This document shows, in pieces, positions 49,788-62,618 of a stretch of DNA of 64,000 nt. The position numbers were made by a program, and so were the translations under genes. Below the pieces are notes generated by a model. The model did no database searches. It was given only the letters and a program-made list of their open reading frames with translations, and was not told the origin of the DNA. The DNA is taken from the NCBI GenBank assembly GCA_022605955.1, contig JAKCOZ010000007.1, positions 10,669,501 through 10,733,500 of the forward strand, given 5' to 3'. The DNA is from Rallus limicola (Eukaryota > Chordata > Aves > Gruiformes > Rallidae). The stretch's first letter is position 1; each line of letters starts with the position of its first letter.

Positions 49788-50305
49788 TCTCTCCACCTGC
49801 TTGCAACACACCACCCAGTGCAGCCCAGGAGGATGTTGGCCTTCTTTGTTGAAAAGACGTATTGCTGGTGTGTTTTTCCTGCCATAAGTCCACACTGCTC
49901 CAAATCACCCTCTTGTTCATAATATCCTTGGAAATTTCCAGAAGGATTCACTCCTTCCCCTTTCCAGGGACTGAAGTGAGGTTTTAGTTCATTGTATCCT
50001 TCTTCTTGCTCTTCTCAGAAACAGAGCAACAGTGGCTTTCCCACTGCCTTCCCCTGATTGCCACAAGCTTTTGTCACAAGACAATCCAGTGGCCTTGCAC
50101 TGATGTCAGCCAGCTCCCTCAGCCCTCATGGGTGCATTCCCCATCAGGTCCTGTGGATTTGGTTATGCCAGGCTGTTTAAACATCCCCTACCTGGATCCT
50201 CCTCCACCAAGGCTGTCATCGTTTCTCCAGGCAATCCCACTTGCTGCAGAGGCCTTTGTCCTGAAGACAAAGCTTATCAGTAAGCTTTGCCAAATTCCAT
50301 TCCAG
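49788..50305 (-). mobile_element. Old CR1 LINE, 5' part of the split copy with an internal deletion
   Basis: The minus strand gives the STKKANILLGCTGWCVASRW block (near 49800-49870), then jumps near 49940 to CTTTCCAGGGACTGAAGTGA (LTSVPGK on the minus strand, an early RT block). It continues with CAGCTCCCTCAGCCCTCATG and CATCAGGTCCTGTGGATTTG. The RT blocks between these, holding motifs A and C, are missing, so a deletion of several hundred bases is implied. It is the other half of 49000-49401. Confidence 0.8.
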
Positions 50306-53300
50306 GTGGGGAGTCTTTAACAATACTTGGATTTTTGCAAATACGGAAGTGTTGCCTGTGATTACTCTTGGTTATCAATATCTCATCCTCTTACAACTTT
50401 TCATACTATTGCATGGGTCTAATACACACATCTGTAAAAATGAAAGTCTCTGGGGACCAGACTAACATGGCAGTAAATATTCTGAACGTTTTGTTACTTC
50501 TTTAAGCCTGTACTATTTACTCACTAGTCACTGCACCTACAGAACCCAGAAACCAAGTGAAATAGCAAGAAGATGCGATGAAATATATTTTGGAATTAGC
50601 ACATTCAATTATGTGCTGACAAGCTAGAAGTCCACCAGCCTTGCTTTTGGAAATCAGTGGTGACCGTCCCAAGAGCTGTTGATGGTGTGCAGAGCATTTG
50701 GAAGTGACCAAACACACCCAGTTTGCTGGATGCTGGGAATCACTGGGCTGTGTGAAGTGCATTTGGCAGCAGGCCAGCAAGGGAGTTAGGCAAGGAGCCC
50801 AACAGTCATGGGAGCTGGAATGGGAATATACAGGACATTTATAGCTACAGACCAAGAGCAGATTCGGCTATTTGGGCAATGAATATCCTGGATGTGCCAG
50901 GCTCTATAAGGTGACAGCTGTCACCAGACGTAGCCGGCCAGAGAGCTGGGTGCCTCATTTTTAGTCCTGAGCAGAGGCAACACCCTGGTACAATTCCTTT
51001 TTTCGTGTCATTTGGCACCAGAGAGTGTGAAAGATTGTAATCCATCGTAGCTGGAGTGTCAATACGTGCAGATAAAGCCTTTGGTGGCCGTGCTATAGCT
51101 GATTGGTTTCAGGGGCAGCGTGGCCACACTCTGGTATAGTTTAGAGGGAAAACACGCCTCACTCAGCCCTACACTACCCTCCTGTCTCAGTCCTCCATTA
51201 CCCTCTTCGCAGCAAGAGAGAGGGAGCCCAACAGGAGCGAGTGGCTTCCCAGGGCTTCATAGCACTGACGGTGACAAATGGCTCCAATACCCTGATTTGT
51301 GATGGGTTCATAGATTCTAATGAAAAAAAGAAGAATTGTCTGACATATTTTATAATATTTCTAGGATTGTTAGAGGAGGGAATGTAAATCTTTCCCTTTT
51401 AATGAAATCCACCTGAAAGACCTGACATGCATTCAGATGACGTTGATTTCAGCTGACAGTACTAGTATGTTTGAACTCAAGCATGCCTGTAAGAGCTTTG
51501 CCGGACTCAAATCTCAGCAAAATGTATATTAAAACTTTTTAAATAATTTCAGTTAATACTTCTTGAAAGGTTTTTCCTGCATTTACCAACAAAGGAAAAT
51601 CTATCATGAAGGAATCCCATCCTAACTATCAATTTGGCATGTTTAACCTAGATTTAGGTAGACCTTACTCTAAGTTAAGTAAATTTGCATTGATTATTAA
51701 TGCCCTAATTTAGTCGCCTTCCTTGTTTGATTAAATGTAATCTCTTCTTCCATGTTCATTTAGTAATAAATGGAAAGATAACATTGTAGAGTTCATGGTT
51801 CAGGTGGAATACAAGAAATGCAGTTGAACAGATGAAGATTTTTGCATAAGTAGATCCTTTTAATGGTAAGAAAGCTTAAGCACACAGGCTGGTTTTAATT
51901 TTATCTTTTTTTAACTTTTTTTTTTTACTACTTAGAAGATAAACTTCACTGCAGGGGTTTTTTATGCTTGCTTAGGGCAACTTCATTTCTTGACAACTGA
52001 TGTTTGAAGTAATCTGCCTCCTTTGAGATTAGTGATATATCCAAGATTATATCTCACAGCCTTTCCATAATTCTAAGTAAACTGCATGAGAGAAAGAAGA
52101 CTTCTTTTTTTCACTGCATAAATAAATTTTAATTTCTTTGCTTTGAGTTGAAAAAAAGATGAGCATAGTCCATCTTTTCTCTCACATTTTGGCAGTTAAG
52201 ATACCTTTATCCACCAAACAGAAAATTAACTGGTTGCAAGTAAATTAAAGTTACTAGTTGCAACGAATTAAAAAATACATTGGTTCCCAATAATGAACAG
52301 ACTAAAAAACACTTGAAGGGGGAGGACCAAGGTCAATAAAATTGACATATGTGTTTATAGTAAGCAACATAATTTTGCCCTAAATTCTGCTTTCTCCAGA
52401 TGTATCCAGAGTACACCTCTTCCACACATGAACCTGTTGACAGAGTTGTAGGGGATGGAATTTTGCACTGTAACGGCTATTTGCGCTTTTTGACCATCGA
52501 AGTAGTAAAAGGCAATATGGAAAAAATGTTCTAAACACAGGTAAAGGCAGAAGGGCAGGATGAAAACTTCAAGGGTGTCTGGAAACGTTTTAGTTTGAAG
52601 AAAATACAAAACTCTTTTTGAACAGGGGCAGCCATCTTTCATTCACCTTTCTGTCGTGCGGAGTGAGGGATCAATTCAGTTGCAATGTGCAGGCAACTGG
52701 CACTCTCCACTTGTTTTAAGAGGTGATGGAATCTGCTGAAGGAAATAACATTTGTTATTTTCAGGCATTCATCTTAATTCTCTGCAGTTCAGCCAGGGTC
52801 TCCTCAAAGTATGCGTTGGTCGGTGGCGATTGCTGTGGAGTGAATGGCAGCCAGCAGTAATGCTGCTCACCTGCATCGTCCCGCTCGTGTCGGGACACTA
52901 AACTTTATCTACATTGACTAATCATTAGCTGTTATGGAACATACTCAAATATGAACCCGTCTCTGACAGTGTTTAAATACTACTTAATCTCATAAAAGCT
53001 GAATTAAAGGACTTTGTTTGCCACAGAAGATCTAATAATGCGGAACTTTAGCGTACCTGTGACTTTAGAAATCGCTTAACAGAAAATCTAAGGGGAAATG
53101 TGTAGTTTCACAGTGGAGATTGGCTGGCTGCACAGTTTCAGGTTGCCTTATCCCACACTAGTAGAAGCTACAAGCAGCTTTTCCTCCTGATGCCTAGTGA
53201 TCATCTGCTTACACTGAAGAAACAGCTGACAGATTTCTGTAGCCCATTTCAGAAAGGGCATCTTTGTCATGCTGAGGGATAATTCCCTTTTTTAGGGTAA

Positions 53301-56227
53301 ATGTGGTTAAGGCAACAAAAGCAGCAACAGCAATGAGAAATGAGAAACAAATTTATGGAGTTTTACTTTGTTGAGAGAATTTAATGCAGATTTTAGGAGA
53401 AGGAAACCTCTCTTGCATCTGTAAACTAGTTTGTTGTGCTGCAGACTCCCCTTGTTAGCATCATAGTACTGCCTAGAAGTCAGATTTGGGTTTTATTGCA
53501 CCACTTGTTGTGCAAACCAAGTAAGGAGATAGGCCTTCTTCAGTGAGATTAAAGCAAGCTGAGGGGAGGGCAAATAAATGGGCACAGCAGGTAATGTAGA
53601 AAATGGGCAGCCAAGAGGATGAAAATGACAGGAATGTAAGCCTATGCAAAGTTTGCAAGGCTGATGTTCTGTTGTTACGTTGAAAAGACTACAGGTAATA
53701 TATTAGCTGTAGGCATAACTTTCTAATAGTAGTGTGTACGTGGAGCTTGCAGAGGCCTGTGTTTTACTCTGCCTTTTCCCAGTGTTAATAGGTTGCCTTG
53801 GCAGCATGGTATAAGATTTTAGTATCTGTTTACTATGTGAGTAAACTTAAAAGAAAGAGGACTTGAGGTGGTCAGCGGGGCACTCCACCCAGATGTATCT
53901 ACGCAAGGTTAAGCCACACAGTGTAGGAGGCCGTGAGTATGACAGGATCTGGTGGCTGTTCATACAGATTAAAATATTTATTATTCATATTTCATGTAAA
54001 ACCTGAATTATTATAGGCTACGTAGTAGAACAGAAGTCATCTTTTCTTAATGTTTAAAGCGCGAAGTGTGGGATTTAACTCAGTTAACTTTACCAGCTTT
54101 GGGTTACATTTCTCGTGTAAACTTGTCGCTCTAGGCTGTGCCTGTAGATAGAGAAGAAATATGGGCACCTTCAAAGCACTCTTCAACCCACATGTCTCCA
54201 AACAGCTGCTTTAAGGTGCCTTTTTCTCTCCCTGACATTAGAGGGAGCCTTGATAACCAGTTGGCTGCAGACACCTAATTTTTGACATTTAAATTGAGGT
54301 TGGTGAATTCTTGTCCGTAACAACTGGCTGAGTAAAGTCCAGAGACTTCAGTCCTCTGTACAGCAGTCTAACAAACTCTTCTTGTGATTCTGAGCTAGAC
54401 ATTTCAACAGATATTTTCAAAATTAGTAGAACTTGTTAAAAAGTCTGGCACTTGTCCATCTTCCATTTCCTCCTCCAGGAAGCATTACTTTCCAGCCTCG
54501 ATAAAAAGATTTGAAATTCATGAATAAAATGCAAAGTAAAATGGTGCAGTAGGATTGTTGTTTATTCAGCTTCAAGTGGAACCTAAGTGTTTCTGGAAAA
54601 AAAAAAAAGCCTAAGAAAAATTATTTATAGTACAAATGCACAGCAGTTCCTTGAAACTAATATTTTATGGTGGGTGGGGGACTTTTACTGCTGTGTAATT
54701 TCCAGTAAGTCATTTTCTGATTCTTGTGCCCTACCTTCCTGGCATACCAGTGAATATCAGGATAGCTTATGAGGCTTTCAGGTTGGAATTAACACTAAAC
54801 CCAGTATTTTTCCCTCAGGTATGTTACTGTACTGATATTATTAGTCCCATGTCTGCTAGCCTCTGGATATTTCCTTTCCCAGGACCATGATAAAAACCAG
54901 CTCTGGATATGACTGTTATGAAAAATATAATATTGGAGTGTGTGATGGGGGGTTGGTGGGTGTAAAATCTGACAGCCATATAGTATCCATACTGGATCAT
55001 GTGAAGAATAAAGACTCCAAGCCCCATTTCATCCTCATTCCTTACAAGAGCTCTTTTCTTCCATGCTCTCTTATTCAAGAGTTTTCCACTACTAGGCTAT
55101 AGCAATTAAAGTTAAATTACTGGGTGAAATTCTCACGGATAGTGTCTGGATGTTTGGTTCCTTGTCCCTGGATGTCCCTTTATGAGTGCTAGAGAAACCA
55201 TCACAGTTCCCCATTCACTGCAGAAGTAAGCAAGTTCAGTCAAAACAGCATGCTCATGGCTGTGTTCAGTCCACTGCACTGCCCAGGGCTGCTTGGAAAC
55301 TACCCCGAGAAGCTCATGGTGTCATTTGTTACTCTGTAAGTTACTCTTTTCCACCCCCATGCTTTTTTTCTCTACCACAGTCATGCTCAGCAGATAAACC
55401 ACCTGTCCCTGTTTATTCTTTTCCCACTAGCTCCAGTGTTGCTGATTTTACACCCTTATTGAGGATTTATGGTAGAGTTGCCCTAGTAATTTCTGCCCCG
55501 GTCAGCCATGTGTTAAGCTAGTACCCCTGTTTGTGCTGTTTCTCAGGTCACAGCCTCAGCTCCGGGTTAGCCATCTGCATATGCATTGCTCCCTGTGTTT
55601 TTTATTTGTTATGCCTGGTAATTCTCACATGGTTACCTTGTTAGTGTAGCTACAGTTCAGATTCAACAGTTTGCACACATACTCTTGCACCCAGAAGCCA
55701 GCCTGGTGAAACTGCTGCTGACAGCCTCTTCTCCTTCATCTACTCTTTCTAAATTACTAGAGACAGCTCTCACAGCCAGCAACAGCTAGACATTGAGGGA
55801 AACATGCTTAACCTTCTGATTTCTACTTGGCCTTCCCCTCTTAACAAGGCCACAAAATACATGCACATGTTCCAGCCTGTTGCTGCATCTTCTGGCATAT
55901 TGCTCTATATTTTTATCTTGGCTGCTTTATAGAGTGACCCCTTCTCTCCTGGACCAGGTGATGTTCTCCTCTCTGGTGACTTCTTCCCTTCTCTGCCTGG
56001 TCTGGCCTCTGAGCCATGTGGAGAAGCTGCCCAGAAAGGGTCAGTTATTATGCGCAGGCTGTCTTCCTGGAGATCATTTGTCTCCTGCTTACCCAGCTTA
56101 CTTGTGTAGCAACTGGAGAGTGAAAACTGGTTGAATGATTTAAAACACCCTGTAACCGTGTGCTGGGTTTTTGTATGGGGAAAATGCTCTTCTTTTATCT
56201 AGAAGACAAAAGGAAAAGCTCAGAGAG

Positions 56228-56285
56228 GTTGTATGCATACAGCCTGTTTGTATACATGTATACATACAACCAGTATGTATACAAC
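56228..56285. repeat. Nested inverted repeat
   Basis: A perfect 16-base palindrome (TGTATACATGTATACA, 56249-56264) is enclosed by 13-base arms GTTGTATGCATAC (56228-56240) and GTATGTATACAAC (56273-56285), which are complementary with one mismatch. Confidence 0.8.
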
Positions 56286-57815
56286 TGCTGGGGTACAAGG
56301 TCACCTGCAGAAGTTTCCTTTTAATACAAAGGCCAAATAAATATTCAGGTGTCATGATGGAACTGCATCTTTGGGGTTTTCCCAGTTTTTTGCTAGGGCA
56401 CAGAAAGAACTGCTAAAGTGCCTTGTCTAGTTCCCAGGGGAAGTATTGCTACTGATGTGGCCACTGACCTGTATGGTGTATCTTGCTCCTTGGGCTTACA
56501 CATGTGATAGCAAGGTGTTAGAGATTATTTTTTTCCTGAGGTAGAAGAAAAGAAACCTGATCATAGAGAAAAATTCTAGACTCAGTAAAAAGACTGTATC
56601 TGGTTTCATTATCTGTCTGGTGTCTGCTTACATTTCCCTACCATCAGACCATCATGTCACATTGCAATCTGAGACAGGCCCTGCAAACCAAGCGAGTAAA
56701 AATGTAATGATGAGGATTAGAATTAAATTCCTCTATCCACAAAAAATTGCACCTCCTTCCACATATAGATGGCTCTTGATATGTCATAAGACACATCGCC
56801 ATGCTAAGTAATAAGAACTAGACAGTAGTTTCTCCAGTTAAAAATAGGGAATCGGCACCATGAACCACATGATTTGTTTCTTACTGACAGCTTAGTAGAC
56901 AGGAGGTAATACTTAAGAAAAGGATGATTCTTTGAGTTCAGGTTTGAAGTAAATCTGAATTTTGGTCGGGTGTGGGGCTTTTTATCTTTGGCGTAGTCCA
57001 CTGCTTCTGGAAATGCCAGTCTGCAGCAAGCTGATCACACTGCCACAATAACAGTGCTATTCAAACAGGATTTCTGCTTGGGTACAATATGAAGGGTGAG
57101 CAGAGATCGTCCTTTAGGCTGTCCTTGTAGGTAAAAACAACGCCCATGAAATTCAGTTTAGACTGGGACTTTATCAAAGAGAGATTTAACAAATCCTTTG
57201 GCAAATATATTTAGAAGACGCAAAATATGACTTTGGGATCACTTCATTACATGTTCTTTGTTTAAATGTAGCTTGTCTGCCCTGACTCAATTACAGTTCT
57301 GTTTCTGTAAAATATTTTGCTTTCCATACCAATTGCTGAGAAGAATTTTCAAAATGTCAGTACGAGTTAAGCACTTGGTATTCATAGGATCTTCAGAAAA
57401 GCCCATCTGCTATGCAAATTAATATCTAAGAGTAATTTCTGAATGGGGATTCATAGAGGCATGGTTCAGAAAAGCAATTAGCATAAGTTTACCTTCCAGT
57501 GATTTCTGTAAAATACAGACTTTTACTTCAATAATTTATACAATGAGGAATGATTTCCTGGGCTGAAGTAGTACTTGTTACAACTAATAATATCAATGTA
57601 TTGTTTCCTTATTAATGGATTTGAATTGTTTTTGCTCTTTCCTCTACCAACTTACAATTCTCAGAGATGGAAAATACATTCTTTCCTTTAATTAGTCATT
57701 AAGTCTGTCCTGTGTGATTCTGTTACTCCCCACCCTGTGGGATGGGGTGATTTTTCTTTCCCAGTTGCTTTCAGGAGCGTGTGTCCCCGCTGACTCTTCC
57801 TCTCCTGTCCCCTAG

Positions 57816-58029
57816 TGCACTTGGTGGACATCTGGAACGTGATAGAAGCCTTGCGGGAGAACGCACTGAACAACCTGGATCCCAGCATCGAGCTGAACGT
57901 GGCTCGCCTGGAAGCTGTGATTTCAACCATCTTCTACCAGCTCAACAAACGGATGCCGACCACCCACCAGATCAACGTGGAGCAATCCATCAGCTTGCTG
58001 CTCAACTTCCTGCTGGCGGCCTTTGATCC
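57816..58029 (+). CDS. DTNA: Alpha-dystrobrevin, third canonical coding exon (residues 50-120 plus two bases)
   Basis: The exon starts after the acceptor CTCTCCTGTCCCCTAG and ends at GATCC before the donor GTAAGT. It is 214 nt and continues the frame as [19 protein letters not shown], then [37 protein letters not shown] and [15 protein letters not shown]. This is the helical first part of the dystrophin-type EF-hand region (the EF-hand_2 domain of dystrophin and dystrobrevin). Compared with the mammalian protein as I remember it there are a few conservative changes (for example DPSIELNVA against DPNTELNVS). The last Pro codon is split and finished by the next exon, which lies beyond the window. 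No premature stop or frameshift is present. The intron before it is about 24.6 kb and rich in CR1 copies. Confidence 0.97.
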
Positions 58030-58798
58030 GTAAGTCTGCATTTCTTCCCTCCTCTCCCAGCTGGGGAAAGGATTTTACTTGCTCTGGAAATGTCTTTGGA
58101 AAACAATTGTACAACTCAATCCTGACCCAAATAATGAGAGTGTGAATAGTGCTAACTAGGGAGACAACCTAAATTAAAGACCTCTGCTTTCCTTTCTGTC
58201 GAGCCAAATTCAGCACAACTGTGTTTTCATCCAGTTACTCAGACTTGTTCCAGTTCATATCAAAGAAGAATTATCTACAGAAACAAATTTACATCCACTT
58301 CTAATTTGCCTTGTTATTTATTGACACACCAGCGGCTGACACCACTGCAATGCCTCTGCAGAAGTGACATGGGTTAATAGCTCGTTATTTTGAAAGAGCT
58401 CATTTTCCTGCAAGTTCTTGCAGCTGTAAGTAATTTCTTTTCTGGCTCATGCCAGTGCAGCATGATTTTGAGACCATGACAGAAATAGGATAAAGACCTG
58501 GAGGTGATGCTGAAATTCATGTTGTTTATTACTGCATGGGTCCCATATTATGAAAAGGACAGCTTTCAGATGGAGCAAGCCACTTACTGTAATGAGTATA
58601 CTGTGTACACATACTACTGTTTCTGAATTCATAGTCATCAACATATACTGCAATATTTGCTGTCCTCAAAATCAAGTTATTGGGGAGCAGTGGTTAAGTC
58701 TGACAGATGCAGATGACCTTTTGCTTCTTTATGGCCTGCATTTCAAAAATCCACCAGCTGAAAACATTGCCCATGAAGCATCAAATAAGTATGCTGCC

Positions 58799-58835
58799 CC
58801 TCTCCCCTTCTCTCCCCCCTCACCCCCACCCCCTT
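58799..58835. repeat. Pyrimidine-rich tract
   Basis: The run is nearly pure C and T (CCCCTCTCCCCTTCTCTCCC, then CCTCACCCCCACCCCCTT) and ends in TTAG, so it looks like a strong splice acceptor region. No convincing coding exon follows. Confidence 0.6.
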
Positions 58836-58907
58836 AGCCATCATCTCGCTTGAGGGCCCTGGGCCTGGATGCTGGGTACCACTGAGCACCTTTCGACTGG
58901 CAGCTCA

Positions 58908-58921
58908 GTTGCCATGGCAAC
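58908..58921. promoter_or_regulatory. Perfect palindromic RFX X-box-like site
   Basis: GTTGCCATGGCAAC is a full 14-base palindrome made of two RFX half-sites (GTTGCC / GGCAAC) with a 2-base spacer, the textbook X-box layout. It lies in DTNA intron 3, about 880 bases past the exon 3 donor. The sequence match is exact; binding and function are inference. Confidence 0.5.
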
Positions 58922-60315
58922 AGTGAGACAAAGTAGATGTTCTACATGACAAGGCTGCACCCAACCTCCCCTCTGGCCCCCGTTGTGAAAATGCAGCCTT
59001 CAGGAATATTCTTCTCTCCTCAAGGGCAATAAAAGAAGGAACAAGCATTTTAATTTATACAGCTGTGGCTGTGACAAGAGCACTAAAAGGACAGTGAGAA
59101 TGACTGGGCACATATATTGGTGCATGCAAACAGCTTCCCAGCTGGTAAACACAAGGAAAGACCCAGGACTGTGGAAGCAAGACCTGCAATACTGTGCTTG
59201 TTTTGTAGCTGTAACAGGGGTAGAGAACTCAGTTAGACATCAAGGCTACTTGCAGAGGAGAGGATTTCATTTTACTCCCCTGGAGGGAAACAGAATGTGC
59301 CTAAAGGGACAAGGTTTTGCAATCCCTGGAAACATCCCACGGGCTGTGACTCATGACCCTTTTTGGGGCTCCTGTAAGGACCTCTTGGGGTTGAGGAGCT
59401 GTGACCCTCACTCTGTTCACCGAGCAGAAGCTCAGTCTGCCATGCTGCTTCAAGCAGGGTGTATAGGATGCACTTCCCAGAAAGACAGAGACACCCGAAG
59501 GACCCCCAGGAAGAGGGTCCCAGATAGGGAACAGCTGCCTCTCACCCTACTTCAATGAGCCAAACATCTGGATGAAGTTCAGGTGCAATCTGCCATAGTC
59601 AAGTTCAGGCTTCGTAAAGATCTGTGTCAGCTAGCTCTCACTTTACTGTAACGGGAGTTTGGACACCTATCACAGATGTAGATGTAGAAGTTAAGCATCT
59701 AGTATGCCCCACTCTTAAGTATGATCCAGATTATTGACATTTTGGGTCAGGTATTGGTTTAGCGACCACTGATGGTCCAAATTTCCATTTCTGGGAAACA
59801 GAGGGAGGAAGGTGACTCTACATGCTAGAGAGGCGGTGTGAGAGCTCCTGGGTATAACCAGAGCCAAGATCTCTGCTTCTGATGTGGCTCCTTTCCCTCC
59901 CTTCCCCTGCAGTGCAACAGAAAGGTCTTTCAGCAAGAAGTTAGGAGGAGCAAGGTCTTTTCTTGTTGTCCCATGCTCAAAGGGAAGCAATGCACTGCAT
60001 ATCGGGGGAATAGGGGTGGAACTGGGAGGCAGGATGAAGTATTTTTCTCACTCTCCCCCCATTTATAGAAACTGAACAGTTAAACTAAATTGTCTGCAGT
60101 CTTCCCTGATGAAAAAAAAGAGTTTTACTAGGTGGATGAATCATACTGAAATCACAACAGTCACCCCTGAAATAATCCCTTTATCTTCGATCTGGGTTCA
60201 CTCCTCTGTTTCTTAGCCTCATGTTTTAAGGAAACAGTTGGCCTGCAGAAGTGCTACCCAACCTTCTAGATGGCTACTGGGGAATTATTTTTTGTGTTTA
60301 TTGATAAATGTTAAT

Positions 60316-60398
60316 ATCATAGAAACACAGAATGATTTGGTTCAGAAGGGACCTTAAAGATCATCTGGTTCGATCCCCTCTGCTGTGATCAGGGAATA
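60316..60398 (-). mobile_element. CR1 LINE, very short 3' fragment
   Basis: The segment ATCATAGAAACACAGAATGA, then GAAGGGACCTTAAAGATCAT and CTGGTTCGATCCCCTCTGCT, is the CR1 3' tail on the minus strand. About 80 bases remain. It lies in DTNA intron 3. Confidence 0.85.
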
Positions 60399-62586
60399 TG
60401 ATCACATCAGATTCTATGAATACAGACTACAGGAAACAAAACCAAATAACCTTGAAAAATAAAGAACAGCTTTCTAAGACCAAAACAGTACACCAAGACC
60501 AAATAGCTCTTCAGTACAAATGAGAAGGCTGTTTTATGTGATCATGGATGCTTTTAGTGTTTGTAGCTATGCAGAATGATGGCTGCTGCTGCTGTACTGT
60601 GGGCAAGTCCAGCCTGTACTGCGCGGGCTGAAGCTCCTCCAAGCTTTGACAGAGCTTCTTCCTTTGCTTATAGCCTACTGAAAACCTGTCACATTTCTCT
60701 GCCCTCTGGCAGGCCTGCAATACAGATGTTTTCTCAAGAGCTAGAACCTGGCCAGTAAAATCTAAGAGGATCTACAGTGAAATGCTGTGGCATGTCAGCC
60801 AACTTGCCCACTACCTGTGCTGAACATTCATTCCAATTTTTTATGGGTTTTTTCTCATGGCCTTGAGGATTGATTAGACTTATATTTCCCTGCTGCTCAA
60901 CCCTGAAGGGAGGAAAAAGTAGGAAAAAACTACAGTGCCCAAGATTTCACATGACACCGACTCTGGTGCTCCTTCATGCTAAGCCAAAACCAAAGTGTCA
61001 ATGTATAAAACTACAAGTCAACAAAATCAGAGTTCACAAACAGAAATGCTGCTCCAATTAATTTGCTATTAGTGTGTGAAAGTCATGTAGCAGAGGACCT
61101 GGACAGACCAAAACCATGTGGTAAGACGTAAAAAATCTGGACAAAACATGCTTGATTTATTTTTTTAACCACATGTTAAAATTGGGCAACAGCTTTTGCT
61201 TCAAGGTCTGAGGTGATTAACTGGGTTTATGAAATAACAGCATAGTTCCTTCACTGGCACACAAGTACTGTATAAGAAACTATAAATAAGACTATATATA
61301 TAGGCCTATACCTATCCTACAAATGGAGCTGTGAGCTCTGGGCTATGGAGCAGACCTGAGCTGGCTCTAGGGGCTTGAAGAAAAATTCATGCCCATGTTT
61401 AATCACATGTGCATTTGACACATACAGAGTTCCGTACATGAAAATGTTCAGTATCTGTTTTGTAAGGATAACGTCTTGCTCGTTCATCTGCTCAGAGCTG
61501 TGAAGTGTTGAATTCCTTCTCCACCTTCACTAATCATTGAGAGCTGTTCAGGCAAGCTAGCTTTTGCCAAGGAAGTCCAGCTAAAAAATGCATTTCAGAG
61601 ATCTGGTCATTATGCATTCAGCTGTCCTAAACAAAAGAAAGAATTTAGCTTGATTCCAATAAAATTTCCTCTCTGAAACCTGTTTGTGAAAATGGCAATA
61701 TTTAATTACAGCCTTTGACATTTCAGAATTGGCTGCCTTGATTAAGGTGGGCAGCAGGAGGCCTGCAAGTAACTGAATGAATTTTGGAAAAGATAATTCA
61801 AAGTGCTTAATGCCTTTTACGAGAGCTTTAAAGGCTTCATGCCTAGTTAATGAAAAAAAAATCTTATTTTATTGATGTCCATTTCATGGGACGCATTTGC
61901 TATTTCTGAAGGTGTGGTGTTACTTATTCATAGCTTTCCCCACCGTATGGCTGTCTCAGTATGAGTACTGCTGGAGATCCTGACAAACGTCAGTGTCATC
62001 CATTCAGTACTGCTCTCCTTCCTGACCCAAAGGGCAAAGTCAGGCCCTGGAGTTGGGCTCGGCCTTGTACAGTATGTGGATGTTATCAGGCAGTTTGGAG
62101 GGTTTCCTTGCTCTGGGGGCAAGCAGTGAGTCTCTGCGGCCTTCATTCGAAGAGGAAACCTGCTCTGCAGTGGTGACCTCAAGCAGAGGGAGATAACCTT
62201 AAGCTCTGGCCATCATTCCTTTCCAAGGCACTCCGTCCTGTGTTGTTGCTAAGTGCCTATCAGCTTCAAGGTTTGTCTGTCCTCTCCTGATTTCCCCTAG
62301 TAAAATTTCTCTTTCTTTGCATTAACCAGCCCAAAGCTTCTTTCAGAGAGCACTGACTTCAGTAGGGATCTTCCTGCTGATGTGAGCCCGCTGCTTTGGC
62401 ATTTACAGTTGGCATACTGTTGGCATACTGTTACACAGTAAACACTGAGAGGAGGCCCTGGTGCTGCCAGTCAAGGGCATCCGTAGTGCTTAGACATGGC
62501 TTGGGGCACTTCTGGATCCAAATGATATTGGCAATTCTTAGGTCCCATTATCCTGTCCGTTCATCAGTCAGATATATTTGTATATG

Positions 62587-62618
62587 CATGTGTGTGTATG
62601 TATGCACACACACACACG
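62587..62618. repeat. TG/CA dinucleotide repeat forming an inverted repeat
   Basis: GTGTGTGTATG is followed by TATGCACACACACACAC, so TG and CA units face each other around a short centre. Confidence 0.85.

Larger units (their letters stand above)
33248..57815 (+). other. DTNA: DTNA intron 2, 24.6 kb
   Basis: GT at 33248 to AG at 57815. CR1 copies lie at 43369-50305, with no transposon recognised in the first 10 kb or in 50306-57815. Microsatellites, an AT-rich stretch, a poly-G tract and CTCF-like motifs are listed separately. No further coding exon was found on either strand. Confidence 0.93.

Noticed and set aside
52355..52642. 95-aa minus-strand open frame in DTNA intron 2
   Set aside because: No recognisable domain, and it is rich in F, L and C as expected from chance translation of AT-rich sequence.
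54220..54260. CTCF-like core near GACATTAGAGGGAGCC
   Set aside because: The key C after the GG is A and flanking positions also fail, so the match is weak.
57781..58026. 81-aa frame overlapping DTNA exon 3 in another frame, and the minus-strand frames at 57688-58114
   Set aside because: They are shadows of the true exon, whose frame gives the conserved dystrobrevin sequence with splice sites at both ends.
28863..58029. Beta-dystrobrevin (DTNB) as the gene identity
   Set aside because: [25 protein letters not shown] and [13 protein letters not shown] match alpha-dystrobrevin; DTNB differs at these places (for example NKRKTMAEKRQLF and AQNFDVIR).
59094..59558. 154-aa open frame on +, the longest not explained by CR1 or by the DTNA exons
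   Set aside because: No family is recognised, there is no splice or promoter context, it lies within DTNA intron 3, and its composition looks random. One such frame in 64 kb is expected.
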